Shown here piece by piece: positions 44,709-52,455 of a DNA stretch of 64,000 nt. The DNA lies in contig JAHFVD010000019.1 of NCBI GenBank assembly GCA_023264735.1, forward strand, positions 41,130 to 105,129, given 5' to 3'. The notes below the pieces were generated by a model. The model was not told where the DNA came from and did no database searches. It saw only the letters and a program-made list of their open reading frames with translations. Every line of letters starts with the position of its first letter. Within the stretch, counting starts at the first letter, position 1. The stretch comes from Mycobacterium sp. (GTDB lineage: Bacteria > Actinomycetota > Actinomycetes > Mycobacteriales > Mycobacteriaceae). Position numbers and translations under genes: made by a program.

Positions 44709-45281
44709 GTGCGCGAGGACGCGGCCGCGGTCAGGACGGCACTGCAATGGCTGGGGTTGTGGGTTGCCACGACAGCGTTGTTGACGTTCATCGGTCAGCT
44801 CAACAGGGCGGTGTGGGCGCTGGCCGCTTTCAGTGCGCTGGCGGTGGCGGTCTGCGCATGGCGGGCACTGCTGGCCTGGCTCGGCTATCGCCGAAAGGTC
44901 AGACGCGACGCGCTTTACCGCGCCTCCGGACAGGCCGCGGTGGACATCATGACCGGGGTGGAATTCGAGCGTTACGTCGCTGCGGTCCTGCGGGGTGTCG
45001 GCTACACCGTTGAGTTGACAAGGGCGACTGGCGATTTCGGCGTCGACCTGATCGCCACCCGAGACGGTGTCCGCACCGCGGTGCAGTGCAAGCGGCAGAG
45101 CCGCGTGGTCAACGGCGCCGCCATCCAACAGGTGGTGGCCGGCGCAGCCGTCCACGACTGCGGCGCGACGATGGTGGTGTCCAACCACCGCTACACGCGG
45201 GCCGCCGAGCAGCTGGCCGATGTGCACGGCTGTGTGCTGGTCGATCGCACCCGGCTGGCGCGGCTGTCGCGCGCCCGCTGA
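44709..45281 (+). CDS. membrane-tethered Mrr-type endonuclease-fold protein
   Basis: A 190-residue protein. Two N-terminal membrane helices (about 11-30 and 35-58) are followed by an Mrr-type nuclease domain: Glu85/Glu87 in GVEFERYVAAVLRGVGY, Asp113 in DFGVDLIATRDG, and Gln126-Cys-Lys128 in AVQCKRQ, the Q-x-K variant of PD-(D/E)xK. A GTG start at 44709 is used. Membrane-anchored Mrr proteins are known and may guard against modified foreign DNA; that is inference. Its 3' end abuts a broken alkB on the other strand. Confidence 0.82.
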   Translation: MREDAAAVRTALQWLGLWVATTALLTFIGQLNRAVWALAAFSALAVAVCAWRALLAWLGYRRKVRRDALYRASGQAAVDIMTGVEFERYVAAVLRGVGYTVELTRATGDFGVDLIATRDGVRTAVQCKRQSRVVNGAAIQQVVAGAAVHDCGATMVVSNHRYTRAAEQLADVHGCVLVDRTRLARLSRAR

Positions 45282-45688
45282 CGCGGTCGGGGGCGTGTTG
45301 GCCGGCCGGTCCGCGTGCCAACTCGTGCTGTCGCGGTGATCGCGGTACCAGTTCATCCAGGTCCCGTCGTAGGGGATACCGCAGTATTCGCTCAGCGCCG
45401 CACCCAGCTCGACCAGGAACTCGGGAGCACTCGCCAGGTCGCGATACTCATGAGTCAGTCGCGGCTCGTCGACTTCACGGTTATACATCCACCTGCGCCG
45501 CTGCTCCCAGCCAGCCAGTGCGCTCAGCTGTCGCAATAGTTTGTCGTGCCCGGCGATCAGGCCGTGCACGTGAACGATCGACGATTCGGCGTCGAGATCG
45601 TGGATGGTGGCGCCGGCGAACGCGACCGTGTTGATCGCCGGTGGCGCCAGATCGGGAGCTCATCGAAGAGTGACAGCGGACCACTCAC
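45282..45688 (-). pseudogene. alkB: broken alkB (2-oxoglutarate/iron dioxygenase) remnant
   Basis: From a GTG at 45688 one frame reads MSGPLSLFDELP. A single-base deletion near 45655-45660 shifts the reading, and the next frame continues APPAINTVAFAGATIHDLD and then WMYNREVDEPRLTHEYRDLA to WMNWYRDHRDSTSWHADRPAN. That is the AlkB core through the HxD iron motif (His/Asp in WHADR). The frame then runs into unrelated sequence at the end of the Mrr gene, so the last iron His and the 2-oxoglutarate Arg residues are missing. The protein cannot be active. Confidence 0.82.
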
Positions 45689-45740
45689 AGTGTTCTAAAC
45701 ACCCTGTGTGGGAATGCATTCCGCGACGGTGGACGCCGTT

Positions 45741-46610
45741 CTATTTTCCGGCGGTCGCGGCGTCGATAGCCTGAAATTCCTCCTCGGTCAGCTCGATCCC
45801 GGCGGCGGCGACGTTCGGTTCGAGGTGGTCGACGCGTGAAGTGCCGGGGATCGGCACGATCACCGGTGAGCGTTTCAGTAGCCAGGCCAGCGCGAGTTGT
45901 GATGGGCTGGCACCGTGGTCGGCCGCCAACGAGCCAAGGGGACCGTCGGCGTCGGCGAGTGGACCGGCAGCGAGCGGGAACCACGGAATGAACGCGATGC
46001 CTTGGGTTTCGGCCTCGTCGAGCAGGGCTTCAGCCGTGCGGGTCGTCAGGTTGTAGAGGTTTTGAACCGAAACGATGGATGCGACCTTCTGAGCGGCTTT
46101 GAGTTGATCGACGTCGACCTCGGAGAGTCCGATGTGCCGGATCTTGCCCTCCTGCTGCAACGTAGCGAGTTCGCCGACCTGGTCCTCGAGCGGAAAGTTC
46201 GGGTCGATGCGGTGCAGCTGATGCAAGTCGATGCGATCGACGCCGAGCCGGCGCAGGCTCATTTCGACTTCTTGGCGTAAGTAGCTGGGGTTGCCGAGCG
46301 GTATCCACACATCCGGCCCCGTGCGAAGGAGCCCTGCCTTGGTAGCGATCACGACGTCGTCCCGGTAGGGATGTAGGGCCTCGCGAATCAAATCTTCGGC
46401 GAGGTAGGGGCCGTAGGAGTCGGCGGTGTCGATGAAGTTGACGCCCAGCTCGACCGCGCGACGCAGCACGCGAATCGACTCGTCGTGATCATCTGGCGGG
46501 CCCCAGACGCCCTTGCCGGTAAGTCGCATCGATCCGAAGCCGAGCCGGTTCACCGTCAGCTCTCCGATGGTGATGGTGCCCGCTGCTCCCGCGTTCGTCG
46601 CGTCCGTCAT
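45741..46610 (-). CDS. aldo/keto reductase
   Basis: A 289-residue AKR. The catalytic tetrad is in place: Asp and Tyr in FIDTADSYGPY, Lys in VIATKAG, His in DRIDLHQLHRID. The cofactor-binding C-terminus reads VIVPIPGTSRVDHLEPN. The ATG at 46610 has GGAG 4 nt upstream; the frame continues upstream through the mug promoter region. AKRs of this type reduce aldehydes or ketones with NADPH. It is divergent from the mug gene, so the two could share stress control. Confidence 0.88.
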   Translation of the reverse strand: MTDATNAGAAGTITIGELTVNRLGFGSMRLTGKGVWGPPDDHDESIRVLRRAVELGVNFIDTADSYGPYLAEDLIREALHPYRDDVVIATKAGLLRTGPDVWIPLGNPSYLRQEVEMSLRRLGVDRIDLHQLHRIDPNFPLEDQVGELATLQQEGKIRHIGLSEVDVDQLKAAQKVASIVSVQNLYNLTTRTAEALLDEAETQGIAFIPWFPLAAGPLADADGPLGSLAADHGASPSQLALAWLLKRSPVIVPIPGTSRVDHLEPNVAAAGIELTEEEFQAIDAATAGK

Positions 46611-46696
46611 GGTGCTCCGTTCGTCGTCGGTTGGATCCTCCTCGAGCCTGGCACCAGAGCCTGGGCCTGTCCAACGCATGCTTGACTTCCTTCTTG

Positions 46697-47230
46697 ATGA
46701 AGACTTATCAGGCGGACATTCTGGCCAGTGGTTTGGACGTCGTCTTCTGCGGGATCAATCCGGCGCTGACGGCGCAGGCCGACGGATACAACTTCTCGAG
46801 TCCGACCAATCGGTTCTGGTCGGCGATCCACCTGGCCGGGTTCACCGACCGCCAATTGGCGTCTGCCGAGGAGCGCAGGCTTCTGCAATACGGTTGCGGC
46901 ATAACCGCCGTCGTGATGCGGCCGACATCAGCGGCGAGCGAGGTATCCGCACGTGAGATCCAGCAGGCACTCTCATCGTTCGAAACCAAGATGCGTGCGG
47001 TCGCTCCACGCATGCTGGCGTTCCTGGGAAAGCAGGCGATATCGGTTGCGCTCGGCACCGGGGCGGTGAATTGGGGGCTGCAAGCCGATACCGTCGCCGG
47101 TGCAGCGGCTTGGGTGCTGCCCAATCCCAGTGGCCGCAATCGGCGGTTCACTACCGCGGCTCTGGTCGCGGCGTACGCCGAACTGCACGATTACCTGGCA
47201 CCTCCGCAACGTTCCCCGCTCAGCCGATGA
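46697..47230 (+). CDS. mug: mismatch-specific uracil/thymine DNA glycosylase Mug
   Basis: A 177-residue glycosylase that follows E. coli Mug along its length: ADILASGLDVVFCGINPAL (active-site GINP with Asn), FSSPTNRFWSAIHLAGFTDRQL, YGCGITAVVMRPT, and the intercalating loop LPNPSGRNRRF. Mug removes uracil or ethenocytosine opposite guanine. The ATG at 46697 is used because the family N-terminus starts just after it. Its 3' end overlaps the convergent sulfotransferase gene by 11 bp. Confidence 0.9.
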   Translation: MKTYQADILASGLDVVFCGINPALTAQADGYNFSSPTNRFWSAIHLAGFTDRQLASAEERRLLQYGCGITAVVMRPTSAASEVSAREIQQALSSFETKMRAVAPRMLAFLGKQAISVALGTGAVNWGLQADTVAGAAAWVLPNPSGRNRRFTTAALVAAYAELHDYLAPPQRSPLSR

Positions 47231-48464
47231 ACCGGTCCCGGTAGGCGCCCAGCCGCTCGGACACCTCCGTGGGGTCGAGCCCCACGTCGGCGAGGTCGTA
47301 GATCACCTCGCCGTAGCGTCCGCGCGGGTGCGCGGCGATGAAGTCGGCCATCGCGGCACGTACGTCGTCGCCATAAGGCTGGTCGGCCAGTTCGTAGATC
47401 GACGACAGCGTGCCCTGTTCGTCGGCCATGAAGTCGGTGAAGCGCACGTCGATCGACTGGTCGGCCGGAAGCACGTCGCGGTCGCGCAGGCAGCCGCTGA
47501 ACAGGTCGTCGGCGCGGTCGAACCACGATCGCGCGATCTTGACCGGATCGGGCTGCGCGCACGCCATTCGGGACGCGTAGACGATCATGGTGAGCATCGA
47601 GCGCGTCACCTCGACCGGATCACGATGCGTCACAATGAATGTCGCGTCCGGGAAGGTGGCGTACAGGGTGGGGAACTGTTCGAGATGCTGCGGGGATTTC
47701 AGTACCCAGCGCGTTCCGCCCCGCAGCCACTGCATGGCCTGCAGCTGCCGCTTGAGATGGGCGTACGACGGCCCCTGGTCGTGAGATTTGTAGTGCGCGG
47801 CGAATGTCGGTATGTGATAGGTGGTTTCGAAGAGCATGCCGGAGATGTCGTTGGCCAGCAGCTGAATTTCCTCGTGCGCATGGTCGACGGTCATATCGTG
47901 CATCCGCTTGAAATCAGGCATCGACGTGTCGACCAGATCCAGTCCGGTCGAACATCGCTGGCGGCGCGCCGTGTCGTCTTCGCCGGGGGCGGGGAACGGC
48001 TCCAGGCTTTCCCAGTACGGCAGATAGCGCAGGTTCGGGTCGGCGGCGATCAGGTTGTGCAGGTGGGTGGTCCCGGTGCGGGGCAGACCGCAGATGATGA
48101 TCGGCCGGGTGATCTCGACGTCCTCGATCTCGGGATGCTCGGCGATCAGCGCCTCGAAGCGAAGCCGGTTGACCAGATTGCCGACCAGTTGTTCGAAGAC
48201 CACGGCGACGCCGACGTCGGACAGCCCGGTCTCCTCGCGCAACGATCCGGTCAGCACGTCGAGACGTTCACGGAAACTGTCGTCGCCCCAGCCGTCGAGC
48301 CCGGTGCGCTCACTTGCCGTGGCCAGCAACGCTTCCGAGGTCAGCTGCAAGATCGACCCGTAACCGGCGAGCGCCTCACGCATCGGCCGGGCCGCCTCGG
48401 GGAACACCGGGTTGGCCAGGTCGGTGAACCTGATGGGCGTGGGCCGCTGCACCCCGGCGGTCAT
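47220..48464 (-). CDS. sulfotransferase family protein
   Basis: A 414-residue PAPS-dependent sulfotransferase type. The 5'-phosphosulfate loop is IIICGLPRTGTTHLHN, and the 3'-phosphate-binding region is RWVLKSPQHLEQF with TFIVTHRDPVEV. The ~100-residue N-terminal helical region is typical of the large actinobacterial group. It overlaps the DUF1214 gene upstream by 4 bp and ends a three-gene operon with a TetR gene. The acceptor (lipid, sugar or drug) is unknown. Confidence 0.88.
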   Translation of the reverse strand: MTAGVQRPTPIRFTDLANPVFPEAARPMREALAGYGSILQLTSEALLATASERTGLDGWGDDSFRERLDVLTGSLREETGLSDVGVAVVFEQLVGNLVNRLRFEALIAEHPEIEDVEITRPIIICGLPRTGTTHLHNLIAADPNLRYLPYWESLEPFPAPGEDDTARRQRCSTGLDLVDTSMPDFKRMHDMTVDHAHEEIQLLANDISGMLFETTYHIPTFAAHYKSHDQGPSYAHLKRQLQAMQWLRGGTRWVLKSPQHLEQFPTLYATFPDATFIVTHRDPVEVTRSMLTMIVYASRMACAQPDPVKIARSWFDRADDLFSGCLRDRDVLPADQSIDVRFTDFMADEQGTLSSIYELADQPYGDDVRAAMADFIAAHPRGRYGEVIYDLADVGLDPTEVSERLGAYRDRFIG

Positions 48465-49537
48465 GCCGATGCCTCAGCTACGTCCACGACCCGGCAGGTC
48501 GGCCGCTTCGGAGTCTCCTCGGGCAGGAACCAGCGCAGCCAGATCAGACCCTTCGTGCGTCCCGCTGTCGACACCCAGTTGGGGTGGCCGGGATCGGTGT
48601 CGCTCACCACGATTCGCCACGAGCCGTCGGGCTCGTAGGTAATGTGTGCGCCGTTGATGGTCACCCGCTCGTAGGTGTAGTCGTAGGTGTGTAGGAACGG
48701 GTTCCACAGGCAGAGGTTCCAGAACACGCACGACGGCGAGGTGCCGTCGATGATCAGCGCCTGGCCGGGCTGCAGTTCGTAGGACCCCATCGCGTAGGCG
48801 GCATCGCCCGCGGCCCAGCCGAAGGTCTGCTGGGGCACCGGATACGGCTCGGCGATCTCGTTGGCAGGCTCGACCCGGGTGGGGATGAACGAGTACTGAT
48901 CGGTGAGCCACGTTCTGGCCGACCGCAACCGGCGGATGAGGTCGGCCCGGTCCTCAAGATTGCGGGCCGGTGGGTCGACGGCCTCGATCTTCCACTGCAC
49001 GCGCCGGTCGGTTTCGGGGTTCTTCAGGTAGTCGCGGGTCAGCGCGACAACGGCATCCGACTCGAGCTTCAGCCACCCGCCCGGCTGCGGGTCCGGGCTG
49101 ATGGTGAATTCGAAGTTGCCGTCGTCGTCGAACTGCAGGGATCGGTCGTTCATCGTCCCGACGATGCGATTGCTGTAGTGGCCGTCGTCCGGACCGCCGT
49201 AGACGGTGATCGACAAGTAGACGGAATCACCCCGGTTCCCGGTGACCCGATACGTGCGATTGGGGTCGATCGGCGCGAGTTGGTAGAAGGCGTCGGTGTT
49301 GTCCCCGCCCCATCGCTGATAGGGCCCGATGACGTCGACGAACCGGGGATTGACCTTGTCACCCCACACGTAAGCGTCGACGGCCACCCGCAGCAAGGTG
49401 AACGTGAGCCGATAGCCGTCGAGGATGTCGGCTTCCTCGAGCGGGGGATCGGCGGCCAGGAACTTGCGCTCGAACGAGCCGAGCTCGTCGAGCAATTCGT
49501 GAAAGGCCTGAGATAGCTCGTCGCCTGCCATAGTCAT
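48461..49537 (-). CDS. DUF1214-domain protein
   Basis: A 358-residue soluble protein. The C-terminal half has the DUF1214 pattern, ELQPGQALIIDGTSPSCVFWNLCLWNPFLHTYDYTYERVTINGAH and DPGHPNWVSTAGRTKGLIWLRWFLPEE. The middle contains a DUF1254-like stretch (RTYRVTGNRGDSVYLSITVYGG). These domains occur together in a family of unknown activity, often beside sulfotransferase genes in mycobacteria. It overlaps both operon neighbours by 4 bp. No catalytic residue can be named. Confidence 0.82.
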   Translation of the reverse strand: MTMAGDELSQAFHELLDELGSFERKFLAADPPLEEADILDGYRLTFTLLRVAVDAYVWGDKVNPRFVDVIGPYQRWGGDNTDAFYQLAPIDPNRTYRVTGNRGDSVYLSITVYGGPDDGHYSNRIVGTMNDRSLQFDDDGNFEFTISPDPQPGGWLKLESDAVVALTRDYLKNPETDRRVQWKIEAVDPPARNLEDRADLIRRLRSARTWLTDQYSFIPTRVEPANEIAEPYPVPQQTFGWAAGDAAYAMGSYELQPGQALIIDGTSPSCVFWNLCLWNPFLHTYDYTYERVTINGAHITYEPDGSWRIVVSDTDPGHPNWVSTAGRTKGLIWLRWFLPEETPKRPTCRVVDVAEASA

Positions 49538-50160
49538 TCCTTCTCTCGCGCCTGCGCGCCCCGCATGACCAGGGAGCAGAGCTTGTCGACCAGGCGGTCG
49601 GTGTCATCGCGCCCGTCGACGAGGGCGCCATAGAAGGTGGTTCCAACCAGCACGTTGAACAGCGTGTCGGTGTCGATATCGGCGCGCACCACTCCTTGTT
49701 CGGCGCCGGCACGGACCAGATCGGCCAGCTCGCCCCGGATCCTGTCGTCGAGCAATTGCTGTGTGCGGATGTGCAATTCGGAGTCGCGGCGACGTTCGGC
49801 GAGGATGCCCATGGTCGCAGCTTCGACCACCGGCTCGCGCCAGAAGGCCACCGCACCGCGGACGAACTCACGCAGGTCGGTCTCGAAATCGCCCGAGCGC
49901 GGCAACGCGGGCCCGCCGCTGTCGGTACCGAATGCGGCCTCGAAGACCACGTGCGCCTTGGATGGCCAGCGGCGGTAGATGGTCGGGCGGCTCACTCCGG
50001 CCGCGCGGGCGATCGAGTCCATGGACACCTGGTCGTAGCCGACATCAGTGAGCAGCCGCCGGGTGGCCGTCATGATCGCTTCGTCGGTGCGGGGGTCGCG
50101 GGGACGACCGCGAACCGGTTCCGGGGCTACCGGCTGGAGACCACGATCGGGGGCTGTCAC
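49534..50160 (-). CDS. TetR-family repressor
   Basis: A 208-residue regulator. A GTG start at 50160 is used. The helix-turn-helix is DQVSMDSIARAAGVSRPTIYRRWPSKAHVVF, preceded by the basic RGRPRDPRTDEAIMTA. The C-terminal ligand domain is helical. It heads the operon with DUF1214 and sulfotransferase genes, overlapping by 4 bp, and a near-palindrome lies 15 bp upstream. Self-repression of the operon is the likely mode. The inducer is unknown. Confidence 0.87.
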   Translation of the reverse strand: MTAPDRGLQPVAPEPVRGRPRDPRTDEAIMTATRRLLTDVGYDQVSMDSIARAAGVSRPTIYRRWPSKAHVVFEAAFGTDSGGPALPRSGDFETDLREFVRGAVAFWREPVVEAATMGILAERRRDSELHIRTQQLLDDRIRGELADLVRAGAEQGVVRADIDTDTLFNVLVGTTFYGALVDGRDDTDRLVDKLCSLVMRGAQAREKE

Positions 50161-50175
50161 GCCAATTATGTTCCG

Positions 50176-50188
50176 TTGCGTCACGTAA
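50176..50188. promoter_or_regulatory. candidate TetR operator
   Basis: TTGCGTCACGTAA is a 13-bp inverted repeat (TTGCGT / ACGTAA) with one mismatch around a central C. It lies 15 bp upstream of the TetR gene start and between that gene and the divergent mpt53, a classical place for an autoregulatory site. The size is typical of TetR half-sites. Binding is inferred from position and symmetry. Confidence 0.55.
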
Positions 50189-50273
50189 ATTGTCAACGCC
50201 CCGATTGAACCGGGCCGCCACGGGTAAACGTGACAAGAAGAGCAGTCCACCCCGACGGCCAGGAGGCCATGCC

Positions 50274-50801
50274 ATGACCCAGTCCCGCGGCGCCCGCTGG
50301 GCGCAAAACTGGTTGCACCGCACGTTCGGCGCGCTGGCCGTGCTGATGGCCGTGCTCACGTTCGGAGTCACCACGTCACCGGCGGCCCTCGCCGAGGACC
50401 AGTTGGCGTTCACCGGCACGACCCTGAGCGGAGCGACGTTCAACGGTGCCAGCCTGCAGGGCAAGCCGGCGGTGCTGTGGTTTTGGACCCCGTGGTGCCC
50501 GTTCTGCAATCAAGAAGCCCCGAACGTCAGCCAGGTGGCGGCCGCGAACCCGAAGGTCACGTTCGTCGGGGTAGCGGCACGCTCCGACGTCGGGCAGATG
50601 GAGGGCTTCGTGTCGAAGTACAACCTGAACTTCACCAACCTCAACGATGCGGATGGGGCGATCTGGGCGCGGTTCAACGTGCCGTGGCAACCCGCGTATG
50701 TGTTCCTCCGTCCCGACGGGACGTCGACGTTCGTCAACAACCCGACCTCGGCGATGTCAGAACAGGAACTCAGCGACCGGGTGCACGCGCTGGTGTCCTG
50801 A
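50274..50801 (+). CDS. mpt53: secreted thiol oxidase MPT53 (DsbE-like)
   Basis: A 175-residue secreted thioredoxin-fold protein. The signal peptide ends ALA-ED (cut after 40); the active site is WTPWCPFCNQ with Cys75 and Cys78. The mature sequence (LQGKPAVLWFWTPWCPFCNQ; SKYNLNFTNLNDADGAIWAR; FVNNPTSAMSEQELSDRV) is nearly the M. tuberculosis MPT53. MPT53 oxidises extracytoplasmic cysteine pairs. The ATG has AGGAGG 7 nt upstream. A CcdA-type gene follows 7 bp later, supplying the redox partner. Confidence 0.95.
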   Translation: MTQSRGARWAQNWLHRTFGALAVLMAVLTFGVTTSPAALAEDQLAFTGTTLSGATFNGASLQGKPAVLWFWTPWCPFCNQEAPNVSQVAAANPKVTFVGVAARSDVGQMEGFVSKYNLNFTNLNDADGAIWARFNVPWQPAYVFLRPDGTSTFVNNPTSAMSEQELSDRVHALVS

Positions 50802-50808
50802 GGTCCCC

Positions 50809-51666
50809 GTGGATGCAAACTTGACCGGGCTGGCACTGGCCGCGGGGATGGTCGCCGCGCTGAACCCGTGCGGATTCGCCATGCTGCCTGCCTATCTGAC
50901 GCTCGCCGTTCGCGGTGAGGGCGCGGACCCGAGCCGCACCGCGGCGGTGGGTCGCGCGCTGGCGGCCACCGCCGCGATGGCACTGGGATTCCTCGCGGTG
51001 TTCGGGCTATTCGGCCTATTGACGGTCCCGGTCGCCACCGGCGTGCAGCGCTACCTTCCGTACGCAACCATCGTCATCGGTATCAGCCTGGTCGCCCTTG
51101 GTATTTGGTTGCTGGCCGGCCGTGAACTGACCTGGAATCCGGTCGGATCCAACTGGCGGTGGGCTCCGACGGCACGGCTGGGGTCGATGTTCGGCTACGG
51201 GGTGGGTTACGCCATCGCATCCCTGTCCTGCACGATCGGACCGTTTCTCGCGGTCACCGGCAGCACCGTGCGCAGCGGTTCGGTGGCCGGCGGCGTGCTC
51301 GTGTACGCGGCCTATGCCGCCGGCCTGGCGTTGGTGGTCGGCGTGCTCGCGGTCGCAATCGCGCTGACGAGTACCGCACTGATCGACCGCATCCGCCAGC
51401 TGCTGCCCTATGTGAGCCGGATCAGCGGTGTCGTGCTGATCGCCGTCGGTCTCTACGTCGGCTACTACGGCCTCTACGAGATCCGCGTGTTCAGCGCGGA
51501 CGGCAATCCCGCCGACCCGATCATCGCCGCAGCCGGCCTGCTGCAGGGCACAGTGGCCGGCTGGGTGTATCGCACCAGCGCCTGGCCGTGGGTCGTCGCG
51601 CTCGCGGTGCTGGTCGCGGCGGCGGCCGCGCTCAGGTTGCGACGCGCTCGGCGGCACCGGAGCTGA
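50809..51666 (+). CDS. CcdA-type membrane electron carrier (Rv2877c-like)
   Basis: A 285-residue membrane protein with seven to eight helices. The first carries AALNPCGFAMLPAYL and the fourth or fifth SLSCTIGPFLAVTG; this pair of conserved cysteines passes electrons across the membrane in CcdA/DsbD proteins. It starts at GTG with GAGG 5 nt upstream, 7 bp after mpt53. The pairing with mpt53 recalls Rv2878c-Rv2877c. It probably keeps the MPT53 cysteines in the right redox state. Confidence 0.88.
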   Translation: MDANLTGLALAAGMVAALNPCGFAMLPAYLTLAVRGEGADPSRTAAVGRALAATAAMALGFLAVFGLFGLLTVPVATGVQRYLPYATIVIGISLVALGIWLLAGRELTWNPVGSNWRWAPTARLGSMFGYGVGYAIASLSCTIGPFLAVTGSTVRSGSVAGGVLVYAAYAAGLALVVGVLAVAIALTSTALIDRIRQLLPYVSRISGVVLIAVGLYVGYYGLYEIRVFSADGNPADPIIAAAGLLQGTVAGWVYRTSAWPWVVALAVLVAAAAALRLRRARRHRS

Positions 51667-51744
51667 ACCGCGGTTGCCGCACAGTGGGCGTCGGTATAGT
51701 CCGCTGGAGGTCCGAGGCGCGGTCCGAAACAGGGGAGTGACGCA

Positions 51745-52062
51745 ATGAAACGACATTCGATGCGAACCTGGGGTGTTGCCGGCGCGACAGTGCTGGCGCT
51801 GACCAGCGTTCCCGCCGCGATCGTGACCATTGCGCCCAGCGGTGAGGCGCACGCCGACGTGTGCGCATCCGCAGGCCGCCGGATCTCGGTCAGTGGCTGT
51901 GCCAATTTGTCCGACGTGATGGCGCCCTATGTGCCGCCGCCGTCCTATTACGCGCCGCTGCCCGAGGACTATCCGCCGCCTCCGCCTCCGCCACCCCCGC
52001 CGCCGGTCACCGGCTGCGTGGGATACAACGGCCGCTGGGTCAGCGCCGGCGGCTGCCGCTAG
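51745..52062 (+). CDS. secreted proline-rich protein
   Basis: A 105-residue exported protein. The signal peptide (TWGVAGATVLALTSVPAAIVTIAPSGEAHA) is cut before DVCAS. The mature part has four cysteines (VCASAG, SGCANL, GCVGYNGRW, GGCR) around a proline-rich stretch with eleven consecutive prolines. Good ribosome site GGGGAG 7 nt upstream. The type is common among mycobacterial exported small proteins. The function is unknown. Confidence 0.72.
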   Translation: MKRHSMRTWGVAGATVLALTSVPAAIVTIAPSGEAHADVCASAGRRISVSGCANLSDVMAPYVPPPSYYAPLPEDYPPPPPPPPPPPVTGCVGYNGRWVSAGGCR

Positions 52063-52403
52063 CGACTCAGCATCAACCGCCTGGGGTGGCACCGCTCAGC
52101 CCGACTCACGCGCCGAACGTGGGGGACATCGTCGAAGTCGCCGACGAATTTCATCGATAGCCCACACGCTCGGCGATCGGGTATGTCGAGTATGACGTCG
52201 TAGCCGTCTTCAAGTGCGATGAGGACACTGCTCTTGATCATCCGAGAGATGGTGTGCGAGTTAGGTATTCCACCTGCTCCAGGAGGTCGGAAGATGACCC
52301 TGTAGTGATCCTGTTCGATGAGGACGATCGGGTTCTTCGCGCGATTGAAGACTTCATTGGCGATCGCCGCCCGGATCCGCCGATCGAGAATGTGCGAGTC
52401 TTC
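52059..52403 (-). pseudogene. remnant of a zeta-toxin-like P-loop kinase
   Basis: One frame stays open from a TGA at 52406-52404 to its stop at 52059 but has no start codon until MIKSSVLIALEDGYDVI. The readable part (AAIANEVFNRAKNPIVLIEQDHYRVIFRPPGAGGIPN, then SRMIKSSVLIALEDGYDVILDIPD) matches the middle of AAA/zeta-type small kinases. The Walker A loop and everything before it are absent, so the product cannot bind ATP. The last ~40 residues look unrelated. It lies between a secreted-protein gene and the katG terminator. Confidence 0.6.
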
Positions 52404-52411
52404 TCACGACG

Positions 52412-52440
52412 AAACCCCGCGGGCAGCGCCCGCGGGGTTT
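52412..52440. terminator. katG terminator hairpin
   Basis: A perfect 13-bp stem, AAACCCCGCGGGC (52412-52424) and GCCCGCGGGGTTT (52428-52440), with a 3-nt AGC loop. It begins 16 bp past the katG stop. The stem is very stable and has A/T ends that can serve either strand. It separates katG from the kinase remnant. Confidence 0.85.
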
Positions 52441-52455
52441 CGCTCACTACTCAGC

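Noticed and set aside
44643..45569. A single 308-codon minus-strand gene
   Set aside because: Only its first ~90 codons resemble AlkB; the rest is the antisense of the Mrr-type gene. I report the AlkB part as a pseudogene instead.
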